From positions 1 through 64,000 of the forward strand of contig JAUIHT010000002.1 of assembly GCA_030432235.1 (NCBI GenBank): a stretch of DNA of 64,000 bases, in the 5' to 3' direction. This DNA is from Verrucomicrobiia bacterium. GTDB lineage: Bacteria > Verrucomicrobiota > Verrucomicrobiia > Opitutales > Cerasicoccaceae. Below, one piece after another: positions 51,340 through 60,288 of the stretch. The position numbers and the translations under genes were made by a program. The stretch's first letter is position 1. Every line of letters begins with the position of its first letter. The notes beneath the pieces are model-generated. The model saw nothing but the letters and a program-made list of their open reading frames with translations. It was not told the origin of the DNA and did no database searches.

Positions 51340-52338
51340 TCAAGGCCGCCAGTCTGAGGTCAACAGCACCTTTCCCTGTCTCGATTCAAACGCTCGTTCT
51401 ACGGCTTTAAGGCCCTCTGCCACGGGAAAACGGCTGTCCACCGGCATGGTCATGACGCCATCCCTCAGCAGCCGGCAAACCTCGTCCATCATTGAGGTGG
51501 CTTCTTCGGGAGTGTGCGTGCGGAACCAACGGTCCATCCAGTAACCGCGCAGGCACAGGTCCTTAAAGATGAGCTCGCGTGTGGGAAAGCGCACCTTGTC
51601 GCCGACCATGCCACCAAAGGTCACCAGCGTGCCTCCCTCGGCCATGCATTTGACGATGCGCATCACGCTGTCGCCACCAATGGAGTTCAGGCCGAGCTTA
51701 GGCAAGGTGCCGCCCGTGAGCTCCTTGATTTGTTTTTCATAGCCGGAATCCTCGGCCACAACCGCGGTTGCGCCGGCCTCCTCCAAAGGTCCCGACCACA
51801 CCCCTGCATCACGGACCACGCATAGGGTCTTTAGTCCCATACTTTTAGCCAAACCCGTCACGCAAAAGCCGACGGCGGAGTTGCCTGCATTCTGGATAAT
51901 CCAGTCGCCCGGCTCGAAATCGACAAAGTCCTTGAGAATGCGGTAGGCCGTGGGAGGGTTGACGTAAGCCTGCGCCGCGAGCGCGTCATCAAGGCCTTCG
52001 GGAAAGAGCGTGAGGGCCTCCGCCGGAACCACGGTCGCCTCCATCCACGCACCGGGCGTTTCCGGCATACGCGCGCGACGGCCCAGCAGGGCTTTGTCAA
52101 CGCCCTCGCCGACGGTCACGATCTCGCCCACGCCCTCGCGACCGGCCACAGCGGGCAATTCCTTCAAGCGCCCGTAGCTGCCGCCAATCATGCCCATGTC
52201 GGACGGGTGGATGACCGCGCAACGCAGGGCCAACAGGACCTCACCCGGGCCGGGCTCGGAGACCTCTTTCGACTCTACCGACAGCACCTCAAGGGGCTTG
52301 CCATGTTCTTTGTAGACGACTGCTAAGGCTTCTTTCAT
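51340..52338 (-). CDS. MDR-family reductase, 2-enoyl thioester reductase (MECR)-like
   Basis: The 332-residue medium-chain dehydrogenase/reductase lacks zinc-site cysteines. The MECR/ETR-like points are VIHPSDMGMIGGSYG, NPPTAYRILKDFVDFEPGDW and IIQNAGNSAVGFCVTGLAKS (cofactor-binding segment). Such enzymes reduce 2-enoyl thioesters with NADPH in lipid metabolism; quinone-type reductases are close relatives. The gene is alone on the minus strand, convergent with the HAD/lipoprotein pair. The palindromic CCGCAGATTACGCAG element lies just upstream. Confidence 0.85.
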   Translation of the reverse strand: MKEALAVVYKEHGKPLEVLSVESKEVSEPGPGEVLLALRCAVIHPSDMGMIGGSYGRLKELPAVAGREGVGEIVTVGEGVDKALLGRRARMPETPGAWMEATVVPAEALTLFPEGLDDALAAQAYVNPPTAYRILKDFVDFEPGDWIIQNAGNSAVGFCVTGLAKSMGLKTLCVVRDAGVWSGPLEEAGATAVVAEDSGYEKQIKELTGGTLPKLGLNSIGGDSVMRIVKCMAEGGTLVTFGGMVGDKVRFPTRELIFKDLCLRGYWMDRWFRTHTPEEATSMMDEVCRLLRDGVMTMPVDSRFPVAEGLKAVERAFESRQGKVLLTSDWRP

Positions 52339-52346
52339 AGGGTTAT

Positions 52347-52482
52347 TTTTGTCCGCAGATTACGCAGATTACCACAGATTATTTATACTTGGGTTGTTTG
52401 AAGCTACTTTTCATGAATTGATTAGGTAATCTTTCCCCAAAAGAAACCATCTGCGTTCATCTGCGTAATCTGCGGATAAAAA
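52347..52482. repeat. inverted repeat of the CCGCAGATTACGCAGAT family
   Basis: GTCCGCAGATTACGCAGATT (from 52351) faces ATCTGCGTAATCTGCGGAT (from 52459), with additional partial copies (ACCACAGATT and ATCTGCGTTC). The divergent MDR and M3 peptidase genes flank it, so it occupies their shared promoter region. Related to 19057-19129. Confidence 0.8.
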
Positions 52483-52526
52483 ACTCCTGACTTGCGTCTG
52501 TGGCCTATCCGTCTTCCGTCTTCGCC

Positions 52527-54644
52527 ATGCAACATCCCTTTCTTGCTGATACTTTCCACATTCCCTGGAGCGAACTCACGCCTGACCGCGTCGAGGCCGA
52601 CATCACCGCTGCGCTGGAGCAGGCCCAGGCAAACATCGACGCCATCATCGCGCTCAAGGAGCCGCGCAGCTACGACAACACCCTCCTCGCCTTCGAGGAG
52701 TCCTGCCAGGACCTCTCCCGCGCCTGGAACCTCGTCGGCCACCTCGACAGCGTCAACAACAGCAACGAGCTCCGCGAGGCCAAGAACGCCATGCTGCCCA
52801 AGGTGACCGAGTTCTTCTCCAAGATTTTCCTCAACGACCAGCTCTGGGCAGCGATTAAAGACTACGCCGAAACCGACGACGCTGCATCTCTCACCGGCGT
52901 ACGCAAACGGCTGCTCGACGAAACCATTCTGGACTTTGAGCACAGCGGCGCGGACCTGGCCCCCGAGCAGAAGGAGCGCATGCACGCCATCGAGGCCGAG
53001 CTGGCCCAGCTGACCCAGAAGTATTCCGAGAACACCCTCGACTCCACCAACGCCTGGGAGCTGGTCATCACGGACGAGTCCAAGCTCGCGGGCCTGCCGG
53101 ACTCCGCCAAGGACGCCATGCGCGAAGACGCCCTGGCCAAGGGCTACGGCACCGAAGCCGAACCGCAGTGGCGCATCAGCCAGCAAATGACCTCCGTGCT
53201 GCCCGTCATGAAGTATTTGGATGACGACTCCATCCGCAAGCAGGTCTGGGAGGGCGGCAAGAGCATCGGCGCGGTCGAGCCGCACGACAACACACCGCTC
53301 ATCCAAAAGATTCTCCTCCTGCGCGACGAGAAGGCCAAGCTCATCGGCAAGGCAAACTTCCCCGACCTCGTTACCGCCCGCCGCATGGCCAAGAGCGGAC
53401 AGGCCGCGCTGGCCTTCACCGAGGATTTACACAAGCGTGTACACAAGGCCTTCGAGGAAGATTTTGCCGACATCGAGAAGTTCAAGGCGGAGCAGACGGG
53501 CCAACCGCAGGATCGTTTGGAACCGTGGGAAACCGGCTACTGGTCCGAAAAGCTCCGCAAGTCCAAATACGACTTCGACGAGGAGGACACCCGCCCCTAC
53601 TTCGCCATGCCCTCCGTCAAGAAAGGCATGTTCGCCATCACGGAAAAGCTCTTCGGCGTCAGCATCGAGGCCCGCAGCACTTTTTATCGGGATGCCGCAA
53701 GCGGTGAAAAAACGGTCCACTCCGTTCCCGGCTGCGAGCAGGAGCCCATCGAGGTCTGGCACCCCGAGGTCGGCTTTTACGAAATGGTCGACGCCGACGG
53801 CAGCACCCTGGGCGCGTTTTACACCGACTGGCATCCACGCGAGTCCAAGCGCGGCGGCGCCTGGATGAACTACCTGCGCACGGGCGGCCCCAAGGACGAC
53901 GGCTCGCTGGCCCCGCACCTCGGCCTGATGTGCGGCAATATGAGTAAGCCCACCGGCGGCAAGCCCGCTCTGCTGACCCATGACGAGGTCGAGACCGTCT
54001 TCCACGAGTTCGGGCACCTCATCCACCACCTGCTCGGGCGCGTGGAAGTCAAGAGCCTCAACGGCGTCAACGTCGCCTGGGACTTCGTCGAGCTGCCCTC
54101 CCAAATCATGGAAAACTGGACCTGGGAGCGCGAGGCCCTCGACTTCTTTGCCCAGCACTACGAGACCGGCGAAAAGATTCCCGACTCCCTCTTTGACAAG
54201 ATGCTCGCGGCGAAAAACTTCCAGCAGGGTGCCTTCACCATGCGCCAGCTCGGCCTCGGGAAGCTCGACCTGGAGCTGCACCTGAACCCGCAAAAGTACG
54301 CCGAGGGCGACCTCGACGAGCTGCTCCAAGAAGCCCTCGCGGATTACAGCTATCCCTTCAAGACCACGCCGCCGAGCCTCGTGCGTCGCTTCGGTCACCT
54401 CTTCAGCGATGCCACCGGCTACGCCAGCGGCTACTACTCCTACAAGTGGGCCGAGGTCCTCGACGCCGATGCCTTCGCCCGCTTCAAGGAAGAAGGCGTC
54501 CTCAACCGCGACACCGGCATGAGTTTCCGCAAGTGCATTTTGGAAAAAGGCAACTCCGAGCCGCCAGAGAAATTATTCAAAGACTTCCGAGGCCGCGAGC
54601 CCGACGCCGAGGCACTGTTACGCCGGAGCGGTCTGGTGGCCTAA
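52527..54644 (+). CDS. prlC: M3-family oligopeptidase (oligopeptidase A type)
   Basis: The protein is 705 residues from ATG 52527; a GTG at 52500 would add nine residues. The zinc site is HEFGH (H493, E494, H497), followed by the helix WDFVELPSQIMENW that supplies the third ligand Glu. Preceding text (HPFLADTFHIPWSELTPDRV) and the late SGYYSYKWAEVLDADAF block are typical of M3A oligopeptidases. It degrades peptides, including signal peptide remnants, in the cytoplasm; no signal sequence is present. The stop directly abuts the stop of the convergent small gene. Confidence 0.93.
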   Translation: MQHPFLADTFHIPWSELTPDRVEADITAALEQAQANIDAIIALKEPRSYDNTLLAFEESCQDLSRAWNLVGHLDSVNNSNELREAKNAMLPKVTEFFSKIFLNDQLWAAIKDYAETDDAASLTGVRKRLLDETILDFEHSGADLAPEQKERMHAIEAELAQLTQKYSENTLDSTNAWELVITDESKLAGLPDSAKDAMREDALAKGYGTEAEPQWRISQQMTSVLPVMKYLDDDSIRKQVWEGGKSIGAVEPHDNTPLIQKILLLRDEKAKLIGKANFPDLVTARRMAKSGQAALAFTEDLHKRVHKAFEEDFADIEKFKAEQTGQPQDRLEPWETGYWSEKLRKSKYDFDEEDTRPYFAMPSVKKGMFAITEKLFGVSIEARSTFYRDAASGEKTVHSVPGCEQEPIEVWHPEVGFYEMVDADGSTLGAFYTDWHPRESKRGGAWMNYLRTGGPKDDGSLAPHLGLMCGNMSKPTGGKPALLTHDEVETVFHEFGHLIHHLLGRVEVKSLNGVNVAWDFVELPSQIMENWTWEREALDFFAQHYETGEKIPDSLFDKMLAAKNFQQGAFTMRQLGLGKLDLELHLNPQKYAEGDLDELLQEALADYSYPFKTTPPSLVRRFGHLFSDATGYASGYYSYKWAEVLDADAFARFKEEGVLNRDTGMSFRKCILEKGNSEPPEKLFKDFRGREPDAEALLRRSGLVA

Positions 54645-55262
54645 TCAATTGCGTTCGAGAACCTCCCAAGCAGAGGTTTCCATATCGAACTTGATGGGTA
54701 GCGTTCGCTCCTCAAGCATCAAGTTGATCGCATCATCGCCATCTTCGGCAACGACCCACCGGTCATCATAGAGCATTTTCACGGGCTTCAAGCCACTGCC
54801 TTCATAGCGCGACATAACGAGCTCCACTTCGCCATCACCATCGCGGTCCATACGAAATTCACCTTCGTTGTTTAGCATGGTCCAAAACCGGCCATCATTA
54901 TTCGTCGAGACCGCTTTGAAATAGTGATTCTTATCAACGGAGTATTTGCTATCGCCATATGTCTCTGGACCGTAGCCGCCCTTCTTTAAATCCAGAACAT
55001 AGAAGTCCGCCTTACCGTCATTGTCCTCATCGCGCATACAAAGGATTGGACGACGAGACTCTTTATTCCAAACCATGAGAGATTCCTCACCGGGAACTTG
55101 GCCAACAGAAATAATATAGTCGCCATAAACCTTGGGCTCAGAGAAATCGGTTTCGTCATCTCGAAGAGTGACCCTTGCCTTTTCGTAAGTCAGCTTTTGA
55201 TAAACCGACATTGAAGCTAAAGAGACAACCACACCGACTAAGAATACGAGCAGATACTTCAT
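54645..55262 (-). CDS. membrane-anchored protein with VCBS/EF-hand-like acidic repeats
   Basis: The 205-residue protein has an N-terminal membrane segment (YLLVFLVGVVVSLASMSVY). The beta-rich rest contains acidic loops of the type DEDNDGKADFY and DRDGDGEVELVMSRYE, as in FG-GAP/VCBS-like or calcium-binding repeats. The gene is more AT-rich than its neighbours, which may mean separate origin. No enzyme motif. Function unknown. Confidence 0.75.
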   Translation of the reverse strand: MKYLLVFLVGVVVSLASMSVYQKLTYEKARVTLRDDETDFSEPKVYGDYIISVGQVPGEESLMVWNKESRRPILCMRDEDNDGKADFYVLDLKKGGYGPETYGDSKYSVDKNHYFKAVSTNNDGRFWTMLNNEGEFRMDRDGDGEVELVMSRYEGSGLKPVKMLYDDRWVVAEDGDDAINLMLEERTLPIKFDMETSAWEVLERN

Positions 55263-55327
55263 TACCCAATAATACTAAATTAAAATAGCGTCGTAAAGGT
55301 CAATGAAGATGAACGACACTCTAATCC

Positions 55328-55765
55328 ATGGACCCCTTTCTTGCAGCCGCGATTGAAGAAGCCCGCCAAGGTTTGGTCGAGGGCGGCATCCCGATTGGGT
55401 CGGTCATTGTGTACCGGGGTGAAATCATTGGCCGGGGGCACAACAAGCGCGTGCAGGATGGCAGCGTGGTGCTGCATGGGGAGATGGATGCGCTGGAGAA
55501 CGCCGGGCGGCGCTCGGCGGCAGTCTACCAGGAGTGTACTATTTATACCACCCTCTCGCCCTGCCCCATGTGCAGCGGCGCGATTCTGTTATATAAAATC
55601 CCCCGGGTGGTCATCGGCGAGAATGTGACCTTCATGGGCGACGAAGCGCTGTTGAAATCACGCGGCGTCGACGTGACTGTCCTCAACGACCCCGCGTGCA
55701 TCCAGATGATGCAGGACTTCATCGCGCAACACCCACAGCTCTGGAACGAAGACATCGGCGTGTAA
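55328..55765 (+). CDS. cytosine/nucleoside deaminase (yeast FCY1-like)
   Basis: The 145-residue zinc deaminase has the zinc site HGE (H50, catalytic E52) and SPCPMCSGA (C79, C82). The opening EEARQGLVEGGIPIGSVIV resembles the fungal-type cytosine deaminase rather than TadA. It converts cytosine to uracil (or a related base) for pyrimidine salvage. Independent of neighbours; a REP-like inverted pair follows its stop. Confidence 0.88.
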   Translation: MDPFLAAAIEEARQGLVEGGIPIGSVIVYRGEIIGRGHNKRVQDGSVVLHGEMDALENAGRRSAAVYQECTIYTTLSPCPMCSGAILLYKIPRVVIGENVTFMGDEALLKSRGVDVTVLNDPACIQMMQDFIAQHPQLWNEDIGV

Positions 55766-55777
55766 GCTTTGATAGTG

Positions 55778-55838
55778 TGGAAGCGGCATCTTGCCGCTTT
55801 ACCTATCATACCCTAAGCGGCAAGATGCCGCTTCTACC
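55778..55838. repeat. inverted pair of AAGCGGC palindromes
   Basis: AAGCGGC-ATCTT-GCCGCTT (55781-55799) and AAGCGGC-AAGAT-GCCGCTT (55815-55833), the latter followed by CTAC. They face each other between convergent genes and belong to the same family as 27394-27525. Probable bidirectional terminator. Confidence 0.85.
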
Positions 55839-55855
55839 TTTCGAGCCTCCCTACC

Positions 55856-56467
55856 CTAAAACTTTTCCGCCCAGGCTTGTGCGCCGCGCATAATCATCTC
55901 CACGGCGACGGTGCCCACGACGAGCGCCATGATGCGTCCGGCAATTTCGATATAGCGCTGCACGAGGGCCTCCTGCTGCTTGCGCACGGCGTCGTGTAAC
56001 CACTTCAACAGTACCATGACGACACAGCTCAGGGCCACCGATCCGGCGATGACGATGCAGGCCATCAATGGCTCGAGGCGCTTGCCCGCGATGATGCTCG
56101 CACTGATCGTACCCGGCCCAATCAGCACCGGCATGGCAATGGCACCCGCGAGATGCTCGGACTCGCCGCGCAGCATCGTAATGGCACGCGGTCCCTGAAA
56201 GACGAATTGCAAACCAATCAACAGAAACACAATGCCACCGAAGATTTGGAACGAGGCGAAGTCGGCCTGCAGAAATTGCGTAAACATCGCTTCGCCCAAC
56301 AGCGCGAAAACACAAAACACCACCGTGGCTATCAACCAGGCCCGCAGCATGACGCTGGCAAAGGTGCGCTTATCGAGCTTCTCCACCACATCCAGCAGGT
56401 AGATGATGACGAGAAACGGATTAAGCAGGACGAGAATCAATCCGGCTGTCTGTATTGCCACTTCCAT
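55856..56467 (-). CDS. MarC-family integral membrane protein
   Basis: The protein is 203 residues from ATG 56467, which gives a direct membrane start (MEVAIQTAGLILVLLNPFLV); a longer frame adds 13 polar residues. Six hydrophobic segments are visible, with the family signatures LLNPF and AIAMPVLIGPGTISASII. MarC/UPF0056 proteins are widespread and their role is unsettled. Convergent with the deaminase gene and upstream of nothing in the same run. Confidence 0.88.
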   Translation of the reverse strand: MEVAIQTAGLILVLLNPFLVIIYLLDVVEKLDKRTFASVMLRAWLIATVVFCVFALLGEAMFTQFLQADFASFQIFGGIVFLLIGLQFVFQGPRAITMLRGESEHLAGAIAMPVLIGPGTISASIIAGKRLEPLMACIVIAGSVALSCVVMVLLKWLHDAVRKQQEALVQRYIEIAGRIMALVVGTVAVEMIMRGAQAWAEKF

Positions 56468-56524
56468 AACCGAATCGGACTCTACCCAGCCCTGTTCTCG
56501 GGGCAATGTTTTACCGAACCGATA

Positions 56525-57457
56525 TCAGTGCTGCGCGATTTCCTCAGGGTCTTTGCAGCGCCCGGCCTCACACTGGATGGTGACGTGCGTTATCTCGTAG
56601 CGGTCGTGCAGGATGTCCTCGATTTCGTCGAGCATACAGGCGGTCGCGCTGACCATGCGGTCCTCGACGTCGATATGCGCCTCGAAGTGGATGTTCTGAT
56701 CGTTGAGCTGCCAGAGGTGGACGTGATGCACGCCGCGCACACCCTCGACGTTGGCCACTGCGCCGCTGATTTCCGAAATATTCATCCCTTTGGGCGCGGA
56801 CATCATGACGATGCCGATGGCCTCCCCGAAGATGCTCCAGCTCTCACGAATGAGCCACACGCTGATGGCAAGGGTCAGCAGCGGGTCGATCCAGTTCCAG
56901 CCCAGCCAGAGGATGGCGATGCCGCCTAGAATGACACCGACGCTGACCACTGCGTCGCTGAGCACATGCAGGTAGGCCGAGCGCATGTTGATGTTATCCT
57001 TGGCGCCTTTTTGCAGCAGGATGGCGTTGACGATGTTCGCCACCAACCCGACGAAAGCCACGCCGATCATCCAGTCAGCCTTGATATTCTCCGGATGGAT
57101 AAAGCGCAGGATGGCCTCCCAGATGAGCCATACGCTGATGCCGATGAGCACGCCGGCGTTGAGCGCAGCGGCGAGGATTTCCGCGCGCTTGAACCCGAAG
57201 GTGTGCTTGGCCGTGCCGGGACGTTCACCGAGCTTGAGCGCGACGAAGCTGATGACCAGCGCGATGGCATCCGTGGCCGTGTGGAGCGCGTCCGACATGA
57301 GCGCAAGACTGCCCGAGATCAGGCCGCCAATGACCTGCGCCACCGTGATAATCAGGCTGACGCCCATCGCCTGCAGCAGGCGTTTCTTGGGAATGCCCTT
57401 GGCCGAGTGGCTGTGCCCCTCGTGGTCGTGGGCTCCGTGATCATGGTGCATGTGCAT
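56525..57457 (-). CDS. cation diffusion facilitator (CDF) heavy-metal exporter
   Basis: The protein is 310 residues from ATG 57457 (another ATG at 57451). The N terminus is His-rich (HMHHDHGAHDHEGHSHS). Six TM segments hold the metal-site pairs in SDALHTATD (TM2) and HVLSDAVVSVG (TM5), the pattern of Zn/Cd CDF proteins such as ZitB/CzcD. A C-terminal cytoplasmic domain (GVRGVHHVHLWQL ... HVTIQCEAGRCKDP) follows. It exports zinc or similar divalent metals using the proton gradient. Confidence 0.92.
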   Translation of the reverse strand: MHMHHDHGAHDHEGHSHSAKGIPKKRLLQAMGVSLIITVAQVIGGLISGSLALMSDALHTATDAIALVISFVALKLGERPGTAKHTFGFKRAEILAAALNAGVLIGISVWLIWEAILRFIHPENIKADWMIGVAFVGLVANIVNAILLQKGAKDNINMRSAYLHVLSDAVVSVGVILGGIAILWLGWNWIDPLLTLAISVWLIRESWSIFGEAIGIVMMSAPKGMNISEISGAVANVEGVRGVHHVHLWQLNDQNIHFEAHIDVEDRMVSATACMLDEIEDILHDRYEITHVTIQCEAGRCKDPEEIAQH

Positions 57458-57498
57458 GGCGTGCGATAGACAAGCCGGACATGCCGCCCCGTGCAACC

Positions 57499-58830
57499 TT
57501 ATTGCGAGGCAGTCTCTACAGCTTCCACCGGCTTTGGCTGCCCGGAGCCTGGTTCGGTCAGGTAAACAATCTCGATGGGAAACGGCACACCTTTGAACCC
57601 GTGCTTGCCCAGCGAAGACGCTTGCGCGATACCCGGCGAAAGCGCCTGGCTGAAGTCCTGAGTCGCCACAAAGTAGGTATCCAGCTCGGCGTTGAGCTTC
57701 TCAAGCCGTGCGGTCAGGTTGACGGCGGAGCCGATGGCGGTGAACTCGCAACGCCCCTCCGACCCGATTTCCCCGGTGATGACACGGCCCGCGTGTGCAG
57801 CGGCGCCGTTGCCGAGGCCGTGCGGCTTTAGCAACGGTTCCGTTTCGTGCTGGATGCGAAAGACGGCCCGTGCGGCGGCATCGTGAGGATTACCCTCGTC
57901 GGAAAACAACCCAAAGAGCGCGAGGTAGCCGTCACCGAGGAACTTGTTCAGCACCCCGCCCTCCTCCTCGACAATGCGGCAGACGACCTCGAAGTAGCGA
58001 TTGAGCAGCCCTGCGACTTCGCTCGGCAGGCTTTCGCTGGAGAAGGCGGTAAAGCCGCGAATGTCCCCGAAAACGATGACCGCGTCGGTCTCGCGCGGGG
58101 CCAGCGCCTGGGCGTCACTGGTCAGGATGCGCTGGGCGACATCCCGCGACACGAAACGGCCGAAGGTCTTTTCCAGGGAAGATATCTGCAAGGCATCGTG
58201 CACGGAAGTATTCAGGTAATTCTTCAGACGCCGGGCGGCGAAACCGCACACCACGCCGAGTGCTACGAGGATGACGACCTTCATCAGGGTAACGTCCAGC
58301 GCCAGGCTCGGTACGCGCTCAATGAGCTCATCCGAAGGACTGATAATGAATAGGTAAAGGAGCAGAAACTCCAAGCCCGCCACCACTCCGGCGAAAACGC
58401 CCAGCCAGGGTTGCAAGCGGAATGCCGTGATGGCCGCGACCAAACCATAGGCCATTGGCGGCATCGAGCTGAGTGCGTATTCCGGCCCCTGAGATATGGT
58501 GTCGGCAAAGATAGCCCCCGAAACCAGTGTGATCTGCAGGAAGGTGTTTAGGAAGCGCAGATAGGGCGAGTAGTACCCCAGATGAATGATCAGCGCGAGC
58601 AGTGCGAAAGACGGTGCCATGACGGCCACCAGCAGCGTGATGTCATGGAACAAGTCCTCGGAAACCTTCGGCGCAAACCCAAGGAAGAGCGAATACGTCA
58701 GGAAAATAACCAGGAACCAGACCAGGCAGGATGCCTTCTCGCTTTTGGCCTCCCGTCGCAGGTACTCGACCTCGACCAAAGAGGCAAAGGACGCTTGACG
58801 TTCTCCCAGCTGTTGCTTCCAGTTTCTCAC
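57499..58830 (-). CDS. membrane-bound class III adenylate/guanylate cyclase
   Basis: The 443-residue protein has an N-terminal region of about six membrane segments (LVWFLVIFLTYSLFLGFAP to VVILVALGVVCGFAARR) and a C-terminal class III cyclase domain with both metal aspartates (IVFGDIRGFTAFSSE, NKFLGDGYLALFG) and ITGEIGSEGRCEFTAIGSAV. It makes cAMP or cGMP. The start is GTG at 58830, only 20 bases from the start of the divergent FadL-like gene, so at least one promoter must lie inside coding sequence. Confidence 0.92.
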   Translation of the reverse strand: MRNWKQQLGERQASFASLVEVEYLRREAKSEKASCLVWFLVIFLTYSLFLGFAPKVSEDLFHDITLLVAVMAPSFALLALIIHLGYYSPYLRFLNTFLQITLVSGAIFADTISQGPEYALSSMPPMAYGLVAAITAFRLQPWLGVFAGVVAGLEFLLLYLFIISPSDELIERVPSLALDVTLMKVVILVALGVVCGFAARRLKNYLNTSVHDALQISSLEKTFGRFVSRDVAQRILTSDAQALAPRETDAVIVFGDIRGFTAFSSESLPSEVAGLLNRYFEVVCRIVEEEGGVLNKFLGDGYLALFGLFSDEGNPHDAAARAVFRIQHETEPLLKPHGLGNGAAAHAGRVITGEIGSEGRCEFTAIGSAVNLTARLEKLNAELDTYFVATQDFSQALSPGIAQASSLGKHGFKGVPFPIEIVYLTEPGSGQPKPVEAVETASQ

Positions 58831-58850
58831 TTTCCCTATTGGCTACACTA

Positions 58851-60182
58851 ATGACACGTATTCAAGTTTCTTTTCTGAAAGCACTTACGCCGCTGTTGTT
58901 CCTTCTCGCAAACGATCTCCTCGCTCACGGTATTTTCCGTAATGGCGACGATGCCCAAAGCATGGCCCTGGGAGGCATCGACACGCCGGAGGCCGGTACT
59001 CCCGTCAGTGCCCTGCAAGGCAACCCGGCGGGGTTGAGCTTCCAGGACCGCAACGCCGTGCAGGCCAGTTTATCTCTCGGCATTCTGGACGGCGACTTTA
59101 GCAATTCGGTCAACCAAAACAGCCCGCTGAACACCGGCCAGGGCGTCATCCCCTCGGTCGGCGTTCGCTATCAAATCGAGGGCATGCCCATCACCCTCGG
59201 CCTGGGCATCGCCGCCGAATCCGCCCTGGAGGCCGACTGGCGCTACAACGACGCGCCCGGTGGCCTCGGCGGTACGGTCAGCTACGGCGTGCAACAGAAC
59301 CGCTCCAAGTTCGTGGCCGCGCGCTTGGCCGCAGGCGCCTCGTGGGAGATCAACGAATACGTGGCCGTCGGCGCGGTCGGTGGCATGGTCTACAACGACA
59401 ATCAACTGACCGCCCCCTACACCTTCCAGAACTCGCCCGGCATTAGCGGGGCCAAGACACTGCTGGATCTCAAGACCACCGGCATCGGCTGGAACGGCAA
59501 CTTCGGCATTATGGTGAAGCCTACGGAGTGGCTCCAGCTCGGTGTCAGCTACCAGACGCCCACCCGCATGAGTACCAGCGGCCAGGCCGACGGCAATGCC
59601 TACGCGCAGTTCGCCGCGCTCAGTGTGGCCGCGCCGGCGAACTTTACCTACAAGGCCAACATCCAGACCTCGCTGCCGCAGATCGTCTCCGTCGGGGCCA
59701 AGGTCAGCCCGGTGTCCTGGGGCAGACTGTTCTTCCAGGCCGACTGGGTGGACTATGCCAATGCCTTCGACGACCTCGTCATCAACCTATCCAACGGCAC
59801 CAATGCCACGCTCAACACCCTCACCGGCGGGAACAGCTTCACCGAAACCTCGCCGCTGAACTGGCAGAGCGTCTGGGTCTACCGCGTCGGCACGGAAGTT
59901 GATGTACTCGATAACCTGCGCTGGCGCGTCGGCTATACCTACGGTGACAACCCCGTGCCCACCGCCACCATCACCCCGCTGACTGCGGCAATTAACGAGC
60001 AGACCATCGGTACCGGCGTGATTTACAATATGGAAGACTGGGAGCTCGCGCTCACCTATCAGTACGACATCAAGAACACGGTCAACGTGAACAACAGCCA
60101 GATTCTCAACGGCGAATATCAGGGCAGCAGCATCTCCCTGGACGGACACTGGGTGGCCTTCTCCGCGTCGTATTTGTTTTAA
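58851..60182 (+). CDS. FadL/OmpP1-family outer-membrane transporter
   Basis: The protein is 443 residues from ATG 58851, with a signal peptide (VSFLKALTPLLFLLANDLLA) cleaved before HGIFRNGDD. The N-terminal part GNPAGLSFQDRNAV is the usual FadL/OmpP1 opening (NPA motif). The rest alternates short beta strands, ending in a C-terminal aromatic (VAFSASYLF) typical of outer-membrane beta-barrels. Probably moves hydrophobic compounds such as fatty acids or hydrocarbons. Divergent from the cyclase gene. A frame extension to 58731 lies over the cyclase and is unlikely. Confidence 0.88.
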   Translation: MTRIQVSFLKALTPLLFLLANDLLAHGIFRNGDDAQSMALGGIDTPEAGTPVSALQGNPAGLSFQDRNAVQASLSLGILDGDFSNSVNQNSPLNTGQGVIPSVGVRYQIEGMPITLGLGIAAESALEADWRYNDAPGGLGGTVSYGVQQNRSKFVAARLAAGASWEINEYVAVGAVGGMVYNDNQLTAPYTFQNSPGISGAKTLLDLKTTGIGWNGNFGIMVKPTEWLQLGVSYQTPTRMSTSGQADGNAYAQFAALSVAAPANFTYKANIQTSLPQIVSVGAKVSPVSWGRLFFQADWVDYANAFDDLVINLSNGTNATLNTLTGGNSFTETSPLNWQSVWVYRVGTEVDVLDNLRWRVGYTYGDNPVPTATITPLTAAINEQTIGTGVIYNMEDWELALTYQYDIKNTVNVNNSQILNGEYQGSSISLDGHWVAFSASYLF

Positions 60183-60288
60183 GCGGAACGAATTCCAGAC
60201 CATGGGGCATGGCAACTGCTGCTTATAGGCAGCCATACTTCCACTCATTCATCGGGTTGCCTCCCGCCAACCACGATATTGTCGTCCC

